Of a stretch of DNA of 64,000 bases, positions 54,503-62,724 are shown one piece after another. The DNA is taken from assembly GCF_002240225.1 (NCBI RefSeq), contig NZ_CP022584.1:3872094-3936093 (forward strand), in the 5' to 3' direction. This stretch comes from Paenibacillus physcomitrellae. GTDB lineage: Bacteria > Bacillota > Bacilli > Paenibacillales > Paenibacillaceae. The notes below the pieces were generated by a model that saw only the letters and a list, made by a program, of their open reading frames with translations, did not search any database and was not told where the DNA came from. Each line of letters starts with the position of its first letter. Positions within the stretch are counted from its first letter, which is position 1. A program made the translations under genes and the position numbers.

Positions 54503-55135
54503 ATGAAGAAGCAGCCTGAAGTGACGGACAAAACAAGACAAACCTTTATCCAAGTATTCTGTGATTTATATAGCCAAAAACCCATTGAAAAAATATCGAT
54601 TCAAGAGATTGCCAAACAATCAGGATATAACCGCAGTACCTTTTATCAATACTTTACGGATATCTATGAATTGTTGGACTGCGTTGAAGAGCGTGTCTTG
54701 AAATCCATTAACGAGGAAATGGCAAGCAGAGAGTTCTCTACACATACTTTCCAAGATGCCCTTCAATGCTTGGGAAATGTAGAGGAAATTTCAATTCTTA
54801 AAGCCCTCTTGGGCGACTATGGTTCTGTTCATTTTGTTGAACGCCTGAAAAGAGAAATTCCCTTTGAGAGATTGATTGTGGACTTTCCAACAGATGATGT
54901 CCTAGCCCCCTACATAATTGAGTTTTATATATCAACATTAATTTCTATGTTTCGCCTTTGGATACGCAACGGCAAAGATCTATCGTCTGAAGAATTGGTC
55001 AAGCTCATTGATAGCCTATTTGCAAATGGAATCACACCGTTTTCTTTCTTTGGTACGGTCAATCCGCGGTGCCCTGATTCGAATAAAAGGCAAGGGGACA
55101 GGGAGAAAGAGAATGAGAGTCCCCTATATAGATAA
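54503..55135 (+). CDS. TetR-family transcriptional regulator
   Basis: This 210-aa protein has the TetR N-terminal helix-turn-helix, KISIQEIAKQSGYNRSTFYQYFTDIYELLD (quoted in part), and an all-helical ligand domain (VLAPYIIEFYISTLISMFRLW). The C-terminal tail, NPRCPDSNKRQGDREKENES, is charged and likely disordered. It is divergent from the ApbA-like gene with shared operators, which suggests repression of that gene and itself. Confidence 0.88.
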   Translation: MKKQPEVTDKTRQTFIQVFCDLYSQKPIEKISIQEIAKQSGYNRSTFYQYFTDIYELLDCVEERVLKSINEEMASREFSTHTFQDALQCLGNVEEISILKALLGDYGSVHFVERLKREIPFERLIVDFPTDDVLAPYIIEFYISTLISMFRLWIRNGKDLSSEELVKLIDSLFANGITPFSFFGTVNPRCPDSNKRQGDREKENESPLYR

Positions 55136-55155
55136 ATATAGCGGCTTCTATTTCT

Positions 55156-55690
55156 TCAACCGCTTGGCCCCTGCAAAAAAGGTTTAATTATCTTCATATC
55201 AGGTTCAATTTGATAAGTATCTAGGGTTGGGATCTTTATGTAGGCAATGTCTTTACTAATCATCTCAGTTGTCGCTGCTGCTGGGAGGGAGGTTGACTGC
55301 TCTAATTGGCTGTTCAGGTTAGAGTTCTCAGCGGCAGCATATCTGGATTTAACCGTCGGTTGGTTAATTACATCTCACCAAGGTTCGTGGATGATCGCAT
55401 TCTCTTTGGTAATTGTGTATAGCTTCTTGAGGTGTTCATATTCCTCTGAATTCATTAAGTTCGTATATCCATTGTTCAATTCATTTATAATGGTTCTTAA
55501 CGTGCGATTAAAGCTTGAATCATCTTTCGTGCGTTTAATCCGGTTTCGATATTTCTCTTTGTTAGCAAGCCAATCGAGCTATTAACCCTTTGATTCACCT
55601 TTAAAAAGGGGTAATTTTCTTTTACGATCTTGTATAAATATTCAAAATCCACAAGCTTCTGTTCTGTGGTGAGCTGGATTCCCCGGATAG
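55156..55690 (-). pseudogene. Degraded S41-family peptidase
   Basis: On the minus strand, the first part reads LTTEQKLVDFEYLYKIVKEN, then YPFLKVNQRVNS. After a frameshift the frame continues as WLANKEKYRNRIKRTKDDSS, LRTIINELNNGYTNLMNSEE and YTITKENAIIHEPW. An in-frame TGA follows, then VINQPTVKSRYAAAENSNLN, ISKDIAYIKIPTLDTY and MKIIKPFLQG. This is the N-terminal region of a Firmicute S41 peptidase; the catalytic C-terminal half is absent. At least one frameshift and one stop codon make it non-functional. Confidence 0.7.
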
Positions 55691-55793
55691 GAGTTGAATT
55701 CTTTTAGAGTGCTGTTAGCCTCGTTACGCTAGACTTTGCCACAAGCGACGGCAAGTGATTTATGAACAGAAGTAAGTCTCAAGGGAGGCCCCC

Positions 55794-56741
55794 ATGAACA
55801 AAACCGACCGTTTATTGGCCATCGTGCTGGAGCTGCAAAGCAGGGAAGTTGTACGGGGCGAAGATTTGGCGGCCCTGTTTGAAACCAGCGTGCGGACCAT
55901 CTATCGTGACATTCAGGCGCTTAGTGAGGCGGGAGTGCCGATTATAGGTGCCCCGGGGACAGGGTATTCTTTAATGAAAGGTTATTTCCTGCCGCCTGTC
56001 AGTTTCACGGTAGAAGAAGCCGTGACCTTGCTTATAGGAACGGATTTTATCGAGCAGCGATTTGATGAGGAGTATCGTGTCAGATCTCAAGCCGTTCGAA
56101 AAAAAGTCGAGGCCGTCCTATCGGAGAACGTCCGCCGTGAGGCCTCTCGTCTGCGCAAGGCGCTGCGTTTGCTGGCTCCCGGTAAACAAGTCGCGCTGTC
56201 CAAAGAAAGGGAATATTTCGAAAAGATCCGTCAGGCCCTACTAGATGAACGAAAGATCAGATTTCATTATTCCAAAAAGATGGGGGATTCGGGCGGGAAT
56301 CCCCATAGTGATCGAACCGTCGCTCCCTATGGTCTCGTTCTCGTAGAAGGAGCTTGGATGCTTGTAGGCTATTGCGATCTACGCCAAGACATCCGCCATT
56401 TCCGTTTGTCCCGAATGACCGAACTAATCGCTCTGGAAGAACGGTTCAAATTGCCGGCAGATTTTAACTTGAGGGAGTATACCCCTAAGGATGATCGGGA
56501 CTTGCGGGTTCGCCTTCTTTTTAACCCAGACCTCGCAGATAAGGTGAAAGAATCGGGTTATCCTTACATGGAGGATATGGAAGAGCACCCCGATGGCTTA
56601 CATGTGGTCTTACGAATTCGGCAACAGGATGAAGTGCTGCGATGGGTGCTTGGCTGGGGAGCGGGTGTGACCGTATTGGAGCCTGCAGCATTCCGGGATC
56701 GGATTCGTGAGGAAGCCCTAAAAATATTAAAACGCTACTGA
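55794..56741 (+). CDS. WYL-domain transcriptional regulator
   Basis: This 315-aa YafY-type regulator has an HTH_11 domain (NKTDRLLAIVLELQSREVVR, then FETSVRTIYRDIQALSEAGV). A WYL domain follows in the middle (ALLDERKIRFHYSKK and VAPYGLVLVEGAWMLVGYCD) and a WCX-type C-terminus. WYL domains sense nucleotides or other small ligands. The ATG follows GGGAGGCCCCC. The last 72 nt plus terminator are duplicated 2.1 kb downstream. Confidence 0.9.
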   Translation: MNKTDRLLAIVLELQSREVVRGEDLAALFETSVRTIYRDIQALSEAGVPIIGAPGTGYSLMKGYFLPPVSFTVEEAVTLLIGTDFIEQRFDEEYRVRSQAVRKKVEAVLSENVRREASRLRKALRLLAPGKQVALSKEREYFEKIRQALLDERKIRFHYSKKMGDSGGNPHSDRTVAPYGLVLVEGAWMLVGYCDLRQDIRHFRLSRMTELIALEERFKLPADFNLREYTPKDDRDLRVRLLFNPDLADKVKESGYPYMEDMEEHPDGLHVVLRIRQQDEVLRWVLGWGAGVTVLEPAAFRDRIREEALKILKRY

Positions 56742-56767
56742 CATAACGTTGTCAGTAGCGTTGTTTT
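56730..56767 (+). terminator. Terminator of the WYL-regulator gene
   Basis: AAACGCTACTGACA pairs with TGTCAGTAGCGTT, followed by GTTTTA. The 5' arm overlaps the last codons of the gene. A second copy is at about 58870-58907. Confidence 0.88.
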
Positions 56768-56941
56768 ATATTCGGATATGTAAATCTATAAAGGAGATAA
56801 ATGTGAGATAGGAATTGTATCGGTTGGGGACATAGCCAATCAAGTCTTTTACGGATGCATTGTCCCTTAAGGAAACTTCGCTGGTCCTGGCCCGCGATAT
56901 GATTCGGTATTGTATCATTTATTAAGAAAGGATGATTTCTT

Positions 56942-57346
56942 ATGAATTTCGCTTCTGTACGCATTATAACCGACGACGTGGATCGTCTCGTCGAGTTTTA
57001 TGAGAGAGTTTTAGGTGTTTCGGCGGAGCGCCCCGCGCCCGTATTTGCCGAATTTATTTTACCTTCATGCACCTTGGCAATCGGCCACTCCCAGACGGGG
57101 CAGCTATTTGGCGCTGGTTCCGTAGTGGCGGCCCAAAACCGCTCTGTCATCATCGAGTTCCTCGTCGACGATGTCGATGCCGAATACGCTCGTTTGAAGT
57201 CAGCTGTCGATGATTGGGTACAGGAACCGACCGCGATGCCGTGGGGAAACCGTTCTGTGCTTTTCCGCGATCCTGATGGTAACCTCGTTAATCTCTTCAA
57301 GCCGGTGACCGAGGAAGCAATCAAACGGTTTAGCGGCAGACGCTGA
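56942..57346 (+). CDS. VOC/glyoxalase-family protein, copy 1
   Basis: This 134-aa single VOC domain starts MNFASVRIITDDVDRLVEFY. AIGHSQTGQLFG carries a His that may be a metal ligand. The second half is VIIEFLVDDVDAEYARLK, then SVLFRDPDGNLVNLFKPV. The product is near-identical to copy 2 (59008). Members of this family act in resistance to reactive compounds or as antibiotic-binding proteins; which one is unknown. The ATG follows AAGAAAGGATG. Confidence 0.85.
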   Translation: MNFASVRIITDDVDRLVEFYERVLGVSAERPAPVFAEFILPSCTLAIGHSQTGQLFGAGSVVAAQNRSVIIEFLVDDVDAEYARLKSAVDDWVQEPTAMPWGNRSVLFRDPDGNLVNLFKPVTEEAIKRFSGRR

Positions 57347-57478
57347 CAGCCAGTTAAAGTGAGCGAATGAGGCTTAATTCTTGGAATATGGAGATTATTG
57401 GTGGTAAATGAGGTCGTCTTGTAAGAAATCCTTAAAACTTTACAAATGTGAAAATTACGCATGCTGAAGAGGAATTGA

Positions 57479-57718
57479 ATGAAGGAAATAAGCAGGATTT
57501 CCCCACTCTCAGAATGCACTCGGCAGTTGAAGAGCAGTCTTTTTTATGCCGATTTTGTTTCCGAACTTACGTTTGTAGGCATTCCTACGTCGGATGAATT
57601 AGTGATGGAGGAATCCAATGAGGCAAAGAAACCGATTAAACAAACTATTGAGAAATTAGGTTTAACGAGTAATTGTCAATTTGAAGGATCAGTGTACTAT
57701 TACTCAAATGTAAATTAA
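57479..57718 (+). CDS. Hypothetical protein, possibly a remnant (79 aa)
   Basis: ATG 57479 has AGAGGA 7 nt upstream. The product is mildly acidic (DELVMEESNEAKKPIKQTIE) and ends in CQFEGSVYYYSNVN. There is no recognisable domain. It lies between the duplicated segments in a zone of decay, so it may be a fragment. Confidence 0.3.
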   Translation: MKEISRISPLSECTRQLKSSLFYADFVSELTFVGIPTSDELVMEESNEAKKPIKQTIEKLGLTSNCQFEGSVYYYSNVN

Positions 57719-57776
57719 AAAGTCCAGACAAAGTAGAAGGCTCCGTCTGGTTATTTATTTGGATCTTCGATCCATT

Positions 57777-57818
57777 AGAACAATCCTCCTCGGAAGCCAA
57801 TCAGAGGAGGATTGTTCT
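57777..57818 (+). terminator. Perfect 15-bp hairpin
   Basis: AGAACAATCCTCCTC (57777-57791) and GAGGAGGATTGTTCT (57804-57818) pair without a mismatch around a 12-nt loop. No T-run follows, so terminator function is doubtful. The remaining gap to 58041 holds no supported gene. Confidence 0.5.
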
Positions 57819-58041
57819 ATAGGTAGAGACGAGATTCGAATGAAATGGGAAACGCATATCAAGTTTTGAACCCGCCTTAGCTTGAACGCGGTACATTGGT
57901 GGAAATAGCAAAGAGGGGCGGAGAACTCCTCATTTTTTCATCGTTGTAAACTAGTGGGCTTTTGCCCATTTTGCTTACCTGTACCTAGGCAGTTGCATAG
58001 GATAAATGGTCAATAAGAAATTCACTAAGAGGAGCATAAAT

Positions 58042-58560
58042 ATGTACGTTTATTCAGGTTATCAGCATCAATGGCAAAATCCAATGCAATGCTACTGGTA
58101 TAACAATTTGAGTCCCCATTATTACAACTGGAACAACCGCATCTATAATCCATATGGAAACATTGCATTACAAGATTATGGAACAAGACCGTTAGTAGTG
58201 AATATTGACCAAGCAGCCAAACAAAACAACAATTACCGCACCGCTTTATGGACAGGTGAATATTTCCAAGTAACTTTAATGAGTATTAATGTTGGTGAAG
58301 ACATAGGTTTGGAAGTCCATCCGACAACTGACCAGTTCATACGGATTGAAGAAGGTCAGGGGCTTGTTCAAATGGGTGATAGCAGAGATAATTTAGATTT
58401 TCAAGTTATGGCGTACGATGATTATGCAATTATGGTACCTGCAGGAAAATGGCACAATCTAACCAATACAGGTAATCGTCCCCTTAAAGTTTATGTTATC
58501 TATGCACCCCCTGAGCATCCATATGGTACAGTTCATGAGCAGGATGAACATTCAATTTGA
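58042..58560 (+). CDS. Cupin-domain protein with Tyr/Asn/Trp-rich N-terminus
   Basis: This 172-aa protein has two parts. The N-terminal 45 residues are rich in Tyr, Asn, Trp and Gln (YQHQWQNPMQCYWYNNLSPH). The cupin domain from about 70 contains GEDIGLEVHPTTDQFIRIEEG in part, then MVPAGKWHNLTNTGNRPLKV with metal-binding-type His residues. The start is ATG 58042, shortly after AAGAGGAGC. The N-terminal composition is like spore-coat-type proteins, which is inference. It overlaps a broken downstream gene. Confidence 0.85.
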   Translation: MYVYSGYQHQWQNPMQCYWYNNLSPHYYNWNNRIYNPYGNIALQDYGTRPLVVNIDQAAKQNNNYRTALWTGEYFQVTLMSINVGEDIGLEVHPTTDQFIRIEEGQGLVQMGDSRDNLDFQVMAYDDYAIMVPAGKWHNLTNTGNRPLKVYVIYAPPEHPYGTVHEQDEHSI

Positions 58561-58850
58561 CCCCAATAACAATATTATTAAACTATGTATGATGGGTATG
58601 GGCATGGAAGATAGCGGGAAATCTGAAGATGCGGCCAAGCTGTTTTTTTAAAGCATGGAGTGAAGGTGAAAATGACTTTGAAAGATTAATTACAGCTTAT
58701 TATGTAGCTCGGCATCAAAAAAATAGTTCGGAAAAATTAAAATGGTTGGAAACCTCCTTGCAGTTTCCGTTAAAACTAAATGATGCCAGCGTTAAAAGTG
58801 TTTCAAATCACCGTATTGGAGCCTGCAGCATTCCGGAATCGGATTCGTGA
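58544..58850 (+). pseudogene. TPR-like gene broken by a T-run frameshift and a duplication join
   Basis: ATG 58544, inside the cupin 3' end, starts MNIQFDPNNNIIKLCMMGMG and continues to AAKLFF. There seven T residues (58643-58649) cause an immediate TAA; with six, the frame would run on as KAWSEGENDFERLITAYYVA, then HQKNSSEKLKWLETSLQFP. At 58810 the sequence switches abruptly to the duplicated WYL 3' end, truncating the C-terminus. The helical pattern resembles a small tetratricopeptide-like protein of Bacilli; its role is unknown. Confidence 0.65.
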
Positions 58851-59440
58851 GGAAGCCCTAAAAATATTAAAACGCTACTGACATAACGTTGTCAGCAGCG
58901 TTTTTTTATAATCGGGTATGTAAATCTAAAGGACTGGTGAGATAAATACGAGATTCTGGCTCATAGAATACGGATTTTCACCATTTATTAAGAAAGGATG
59001 ATATGTTATGAATTTCGCTTCTGTACGCATTATAACTGACGACGTGGATCGTCTCGTCGAGTTCTATGAGAAAGTTTTTGGGGGGGCGGCGGAGCGCCCT
59101 GCGCCCGTATTTGCCGAATTTATTTTACCCTCATGCACCTTAGCAATCGGTCACTCCCAGACAGCCCAGCTATTTGGCGCTGGTTCTGTAGTGGCGGCTC
59201 AAAACCACTCCGTCATCATCGAGTTCCGCGTCGAAGATGTCGATGCCGAATACGCCCGTTTGAAGCCAGCTGTCGATGATTGGGTACAGGAACCGACCAC
59301 GATGCCTTGGGGAAACCGTTCTGTGCTTTTCCGCGATCCTGATGGTAACCTCGTGAACTTCTTCGAACCAGTGACTGAGGAAGCGATCAAACGGTTTAGC
59401 GGCAGGCGTTGATGGATTGTTAAAGTGAGTGAGGCCTCAA
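58810..59440 (+). repeat. Duplicated segment, copy 2
   Basis: This is a second copy of 56670-57376, offset 2140 nt at its left end. It carries the last 72 nt of the WYL gene without the rest, the terminator hairpin and a complete VOC gene. The left breakpoint is sharp (58809/58810). Confidence 0.85.
59008..59412 (+). CDS. VOC/glyoxalase-family protein, copy 2
   Basis: This 134-aa VOC domain differs from copy 1 at about a dozen residues, among them EKVFGGAAE for ERVLGVSAE, TAQLFG for TGQLFG, and VNFFEPV for VNLFKPV. The ATG is preceded by AAGAAAGGATG. It belongs to the duplicated segment. The intact frame and clustered conservative changes suggest that both copies are still under selection, though this needs a rate calculation. 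Confidence 0.85.
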   Translation: MNFASVRIITDDVDRLVEFYEKVFGGAAERPAPVFAEFILPSCTLAIGHSQTAQLFGAGSVVAAQNHSVIIEFRVEDVDAEYARLKPAVDDWVQEPTTMPWGNRSVLFRDPDGNLVNFFEPVTEEAIKRFSGRR

Positions 59441-59556
59441 TATAGAGAATAGCAGCAGCAATTCGTAACATGTTTGGCTTTCTGTTGCAGGCAGCGGTGG
59501 TGCTGTTCCTTCGAAAGGCCAATTAAGCTGGAGATTAATGAAAGGAAACAGTAAAG

Positions 59557-59579
59557 AGGGGCGGAGGCGCCCTTTTTTT
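59557..59579 (+). terminator. Terminator of VOC copy 2
   Basis: AGGGGCG pairs with CGCCCT (one bulge) around GAGG, followed by seven T residues. Confidence 0.75.
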
Positions 59580-59600
59580 GTTTTTTATATGAGGATGCTC

Positions 59601-59628
59601 TTGCCTGGCAATAAAGTATTCGTATAAT
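59601..59628 (+). promoter_or_regulatory. Candidate promoter upstream of dus
   Basis: TTGCCT (59601-59606), 16 nt, TATAAT (59623-59628). A second pair, TTGACA (59638-59643) and TACATT (59661-59666) with 17 nt, follows directly; either may serve dus at 59809. Confidence 0.5.
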
Positions 59629-59682
59629 GGTTTACCATTGACAGATACTGTCGTTTGATCTACATTGCTTAAACATGCTATA

Positions 59683-59714
59683 AGTGTAGAAGTGTAGAAG
59701 TGTAGAAGTGTAGA
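59683..59714 (+). repeat. AGTGTAGA tandem repeat in the dus leader
   Basis: Four perfect copies of the 8-nt unit AGTGTAGA lie about 95 nt before the dus start codon and downstream of its likely promoters, so they would be transcribed. Copy changes could alter leader length. Confidence 0.9.
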
Positions 59715-59808
59715 AGCAGCAGAGACATGAGCAGGTTTATTTGTTTATTTTGTTAATTTTATTAATCGGGATAAAGCTTATCCTGTTATCTATAGAGAGG
59801 TTTTTGAT

Positions 59809-60792
59809 ATGGAAAATAATTTTTGGCACGATTTGCCGCGGCCATTTTTTATACTGGCGCCCATGGAAGATGTGACGGATGTAGTGTTTCGTCATGTGGT
59901 AAGTGAAGCTGCCAGACCGGATGTGTTTTTTACGGAGTTTGCGAATACAGAGAGTTACTGTCACCCGGAGGGGCACCACAGCGTGCGCGGGCGGTTGACT
60001 TTTACAGAAGATGAACAGCCGATTGTAGCCCATATCTGGGGGGATAAGCCGGAATATTTTCGTCAAATGAGCATCGGGATGGCCAAAGAGGGGTTTAAAG
60101 GGATCGACATCAATATGGGATGTCCTGTAGCGAATGTAGCGGAGAACGGAAAAGGAAGCGGTTTGATCTGCCGTCCCGAAACCGCAGCGGAAATCATCCA
60201 AGCCGCCAAAGCCGGGGGCCTGCCCGTCAGTGTAAAAACAAGGCTCGGCTTTACCGAAGTAGACGAATGGCGCGGCTGGTTAACCCACATTTTGAAACAG
60301 GATATTGTGAATCTGTCCATTCACCTGCGGACCCGGGAGGAAATGAGCAAAGTAGACGCTCACTGGGAACTGATTCCGGAGATTAAGAAACTTCGCGATG
60401 AAGTGGCTCCACATACACTTCTGACCATTAACGGGGATATTCCTGACCGTCAGACCGGCCTTAAGCTCGCTGAGCAATATGGCGTGGATGGCATCATGAT
60501 TGGGCGGGGGATTTTTCAAAATCCGTTTGCTTTTGAGAAGGAAGCGAAAGAACATAGCAGCGAAGAACTGCTTGATCTGCTGCGGCTGCATCTGGATCTC
60601 CATGATCAATATTCAGCGGAGATGCGACGTTCCTTCAGCGCCCTTGTCCGCTTTTTTAAGATTTATGTGCGTGGATTTCGAGGGGCCAGTGAATTGAGAA
60701 ATCACTTGATGAATGCCAAGTCAACAAGTGAAGTGCGTGCGCTGCTTGATGAATTTGGAAGCCGGGAACAGTATGGGGTGGAGGAGCAGTAG
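59809..60792 (+). CDS. dus: tRNA-dihydrouridine synthase
   Basis: This 327-aa FMN-dependent enzyme reduces uridine in tRNA D-loops. The TIM-barrel start is [20 protein letters not shown], and the catalytic Cys is in [20 protein letters not shown] near residue 104. [10 protein letters not shown] and [13 protein letters not shown] (phosphate-binding end of the barrel) follow. It is the short Firmicute Dus type. A rotted fragment of the same gene lies at 62392-62522. Confidence 0.93.
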   Translation: MENNFWHDLPRPFFILAPMEDVTDVVFRHVVSEAARPDVFFTEFANTESYCHPEGHHSVRGRLTFTEDEQPIVAHIWGDKPEYFRQMSIGMAKEGFKGIDINMGCPVANVAENGKGSGLICRPETAAEIIQAAKAGGLPVSVKTRLGFTEVDEWRGWLTHILKQDIVNLSIHLRTREEMSKVDAHWELIPEIKKLRDEVAPHTLLTINGDIPDRQTGLKLAEQYGVDGIMIGRGIFQNPFAFEKEAKEHSSEELLDLLRLHLDLHDQYSAEMRRSFSALVRFFKIYVRGFRGASELRNHLMNAKSTSEVRALLDEFGSREQYGVEEQ

Positions 60793-60920
60793 AGGCTTCT
60801 TGTGCAATCCCCCTATTGGATCAATCCCAGTATCGTTATAGATGCCCTAGTCAAACAAGAGCCTGGATTAGCATTTTGTGAACCATAGTAACGATTGTGC
60901 TAAACGGTAAACATTAGTTC

Positions 60921-60981
60921 AATGAAACGGCGACAGTCGAGGACTTTATTTTCATGTCCTTAGCTGTCGCCGTTTCATTTT
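60921..60981 (+). terminator. Bidirectional terminator between dus and the HxlR gene
   Basis: TGAAACGGCGACAG (60923-60936) and CTGTCGCCGTTTCA (60964-60977) form a perfect 14-bp stem, with AGGAC/GTCCT inside and T-runs on either strand. Confidence 0.92.
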
Positions 60982-61030
60982 CAAGAGCCAGTCTAAGCTT
61001 TTATTTAACCTAAGCGGGGGTTCGTCATCA

Positions 61031-61369
61031 TCAACGTGCTTCCGAAGTTCCTCCCCAGGTTTCACCCCATATGCGCATTTCCCGAAGTACAGGGATGTAC
61101 GCCCTTCCTTTATCTGTTAGCGAATACTCAACTGTAACAGGTGAGGTGGGGAACACCTGGCGGTTGATAACTCCATGCTGCTCAAAGTGGCGCAGAACAT
61201 CCGTTAAAGACTTAATGCTGACGTTGTCTAAATGTCTTCGCATCTGATTAAATCGCTGCGGGCCCAGACTAAGTAAGGTGAGTACCAGAATAGCCCATTT
61301 TCCGCGAACAACCTCCAAAGCTTCGCGAATGGAGATGAGACATTGTTCGTCCTCTTTGCTGATATCCAC
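61031..61369 (-). CDS. HxlR-family transcriptional regulator
   Basis: This 112-aa winged-helix regulator has the conserved Cys (EDEQCLISIREALEVVRGKW) that in related HxlR/YodB proteins senses electrophiles. The helix region RFNQMRRHLDNVSIKSLTDV and the wing VTVEYSLTDKGRAYIPVL follow. The GTG start is about 8 nt after AAGGGATG. It is divergent from the nitroreductase gene, the usual arrangement for HxlR control. Confidence 0.9.
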   Translation of the reverse strand: MDISKEDEQCLISIREALEVVRGKWAILVLTLLSLGPQRFNQMRRHLDNVSIKSLTDVLRHFEQHGVINRQVFPTSPVTVEYSLTDKGRAYIPVLREMRIWGETWGGTSEAR

Positions 61370-61578
61370 AAAATCATCCCTTACTATAGTATAGTTAGTC
61401 TAATTTATAGAGCTATATAAAAATAATGTGTCTACTTTAAAGTATATACTTAATAATTTATAGTAACAACAGAGCTTATTTAACTGCTAGGGTTGAATTT
61501 GTTTTGAAGGCCTACTGCTAATTATTTAGAACATATTGTGCCTGCATGGAGCAAGGTAATGATGAGGAGGAGAGAAGC

Positions 61579-62238
61579 ATGTCCATTGAACAATCGTCTC
61601 AGAAGGTGGAGCCGCAGTTTTTTGATGTTATTCAAGATCGGAGATCTGTAAGGTATTATGACTCCGAAGTAAAGATCTCACAGGAGGAAATGAAAGATAT
61701 ATTGCAGCTGGCTACACTGGCTCCTTCTGGCGCCAATCTCCAGCCGTGGCGGTTTCTCGTCATCGACTCGCAGGAGTTAAAACAAAAACTGCTTCCAATT
61801 GCCAACAGCCAGCAGCAAGTGATTGAGGCTTCAGCTGTCATTGCGGTACTTGGAGATTTGGAAGGCTATACAATGGCCGAGAAAGTTTACGGGATGGCGG
61901 TCGATGCGGGGTACATGCCTGAAGAGACAGCTAAATCATTTGTTGAGCGCTACCAAAGACTGTTTGCGAATATGCCTCCAGAAAATGTACTCCAAAAAGT
62001 ATTTATTGATTGTGGACTGGTATCCATGCAGCTAATGCTTGTCGCCCGTGCTAAAGGCTATGATACGGTCCCGATGGGCGGCTTTGACCCAATGAAATTT
62101 GTAGAACAATTTGACATTCCGGCGAGATATGCCCCAGTTATGCTTATCGCCATCGGTAAGGCGGCGAAGCCCGGACACCGGACGTTAAGATTACCGCTGG
62201 AAGAAGTCGCTTTCTTTAATGAATTGCCTAATGCTTGA
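61579..62238 (+). CDS. Nitroreductase family protein
   Basis: This 219-aa FMN-binding nitroreductase-fold protein starts FFDVIQDRRSVRYYDSEVKI. It holds APSGANLQPWRFLVID (FMN contact) and the C-terminal MLVARAKGYDTVPMGGFDPM. ATG 61579 lies 6 nt after GAGGAGGAG; the frame is open to 61546 but without a site. The intergenic region carries several AT-rich palindromes (for example AGTATATACT near 61441) that could bind the HxlR regulator. It likely reduces quinones or nitro-compounds (family-based). Confidence 0.9.
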   Translation: MSIEQSSQKVEPQFFDVIQDRRSVRYYDSEVKISQEEMKDILQLATLAPSGANLQPWRFLVIDSQELKQKLLPIANSQQQVIEASAVIAVLGDLEGYTMAEKVYGMAVDAGYMPEETAKSFVERYQRLFANMPPENVLQKVFIDCGLVSMQLMLVARAKGYDTVPMGGFDPMKFVEQFDIPARYAPVMLIAIGKAAKPGHRTLRLPLEEVAFFNELPNA

Positions 62239-62279
62239 TATTAATTATTCCTGTTATATAAAAAAAGCCAAAGGATATG

Positions 62280-62326
62280 AACTGCACCTCCATTGTTAAC
62301 TGCTAACAATTGGAGGTGCAGTTTTT
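62280..62326 (+). terminator. Terminator of the nitroreductase gene
   Basis: AACTGCACCTCCA pairs with TGGAGGTGCAGTT (inner TTGTTA/TAACAA) and ends in TTTTT. Confidence 0.92.
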
Positions 62327-62391
62327 GCGTTTTTTGCGTAGATCAAGAAACTTTGGCGCCTGATACCTTATTTGATCCTAATAGGTATGTC

Positions 62392-62522
62392 CCTAGACGT
62401 CAGACCGGCCTTCGGCTCGCTGAACAGTAGGGTATGGAAGGCATTACGATCGGACGCCGTATTTTTCCTAATCTATTTACTTTTGGGAAGAAGACGAGGG
62501 AGCATAGCAGCCAATGGATCTG
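62392..62522 (+). pseudogene. Detached fragment of dus
   Basis: From about 62398, CGTCAGACCGGCCTTCGGCT matches the dus stretch at 60450 (CGTCAGACCGGCCTTAAGCT). The similarity continues through GGCATTACGATCGGACG and GAGCATAGCAGC to about 62520. In translation it reads RQTGLRLAEQ, then a stop, then GMEGITIGRRIFPNLFTFGK. It lacks everything before and after, so it is a decayed partial duplicate of the C-terminal third of Dus. Confidence 0.75.
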
Positions 62523-62724
62523 TTACTTTAGCAATTTGCAGACCATGTGATAGAATGGAGTCATGAAATGGGTACTGATAATGCATCATTGAGCCATGAA
62601 GAAGACGCCAATTAAACAGCGAATGTGGAGGCATCCCCCATCTTGGAGGGATGTTTTCTTGATTAAGGCAATCGGCGATAAGAACAAAGTTGTCGATGTA
62701 AACTTAAGAATATAGGGGGATCAC

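Larger units (their letters stand above)
56670..57376 (+). repeat. Duplicated segment, copy 1
   Basis: From ACCGTATTGGAGCCTGCAGC at 56670 the sequence matches copy 2 from 58810 through the WYL gene end, its terminator and the VOC gene to about 57376 (59440 in copy 2). The spacer before the VOC gene is about 85-90 nt longer here than in copy 2. Confidence 0.85.

Noticed and set aside
55247..55585. 112-codon plus frame
   Set aside because: The minus strand carries a recognisable S41 peptidase remnant over the same bases.
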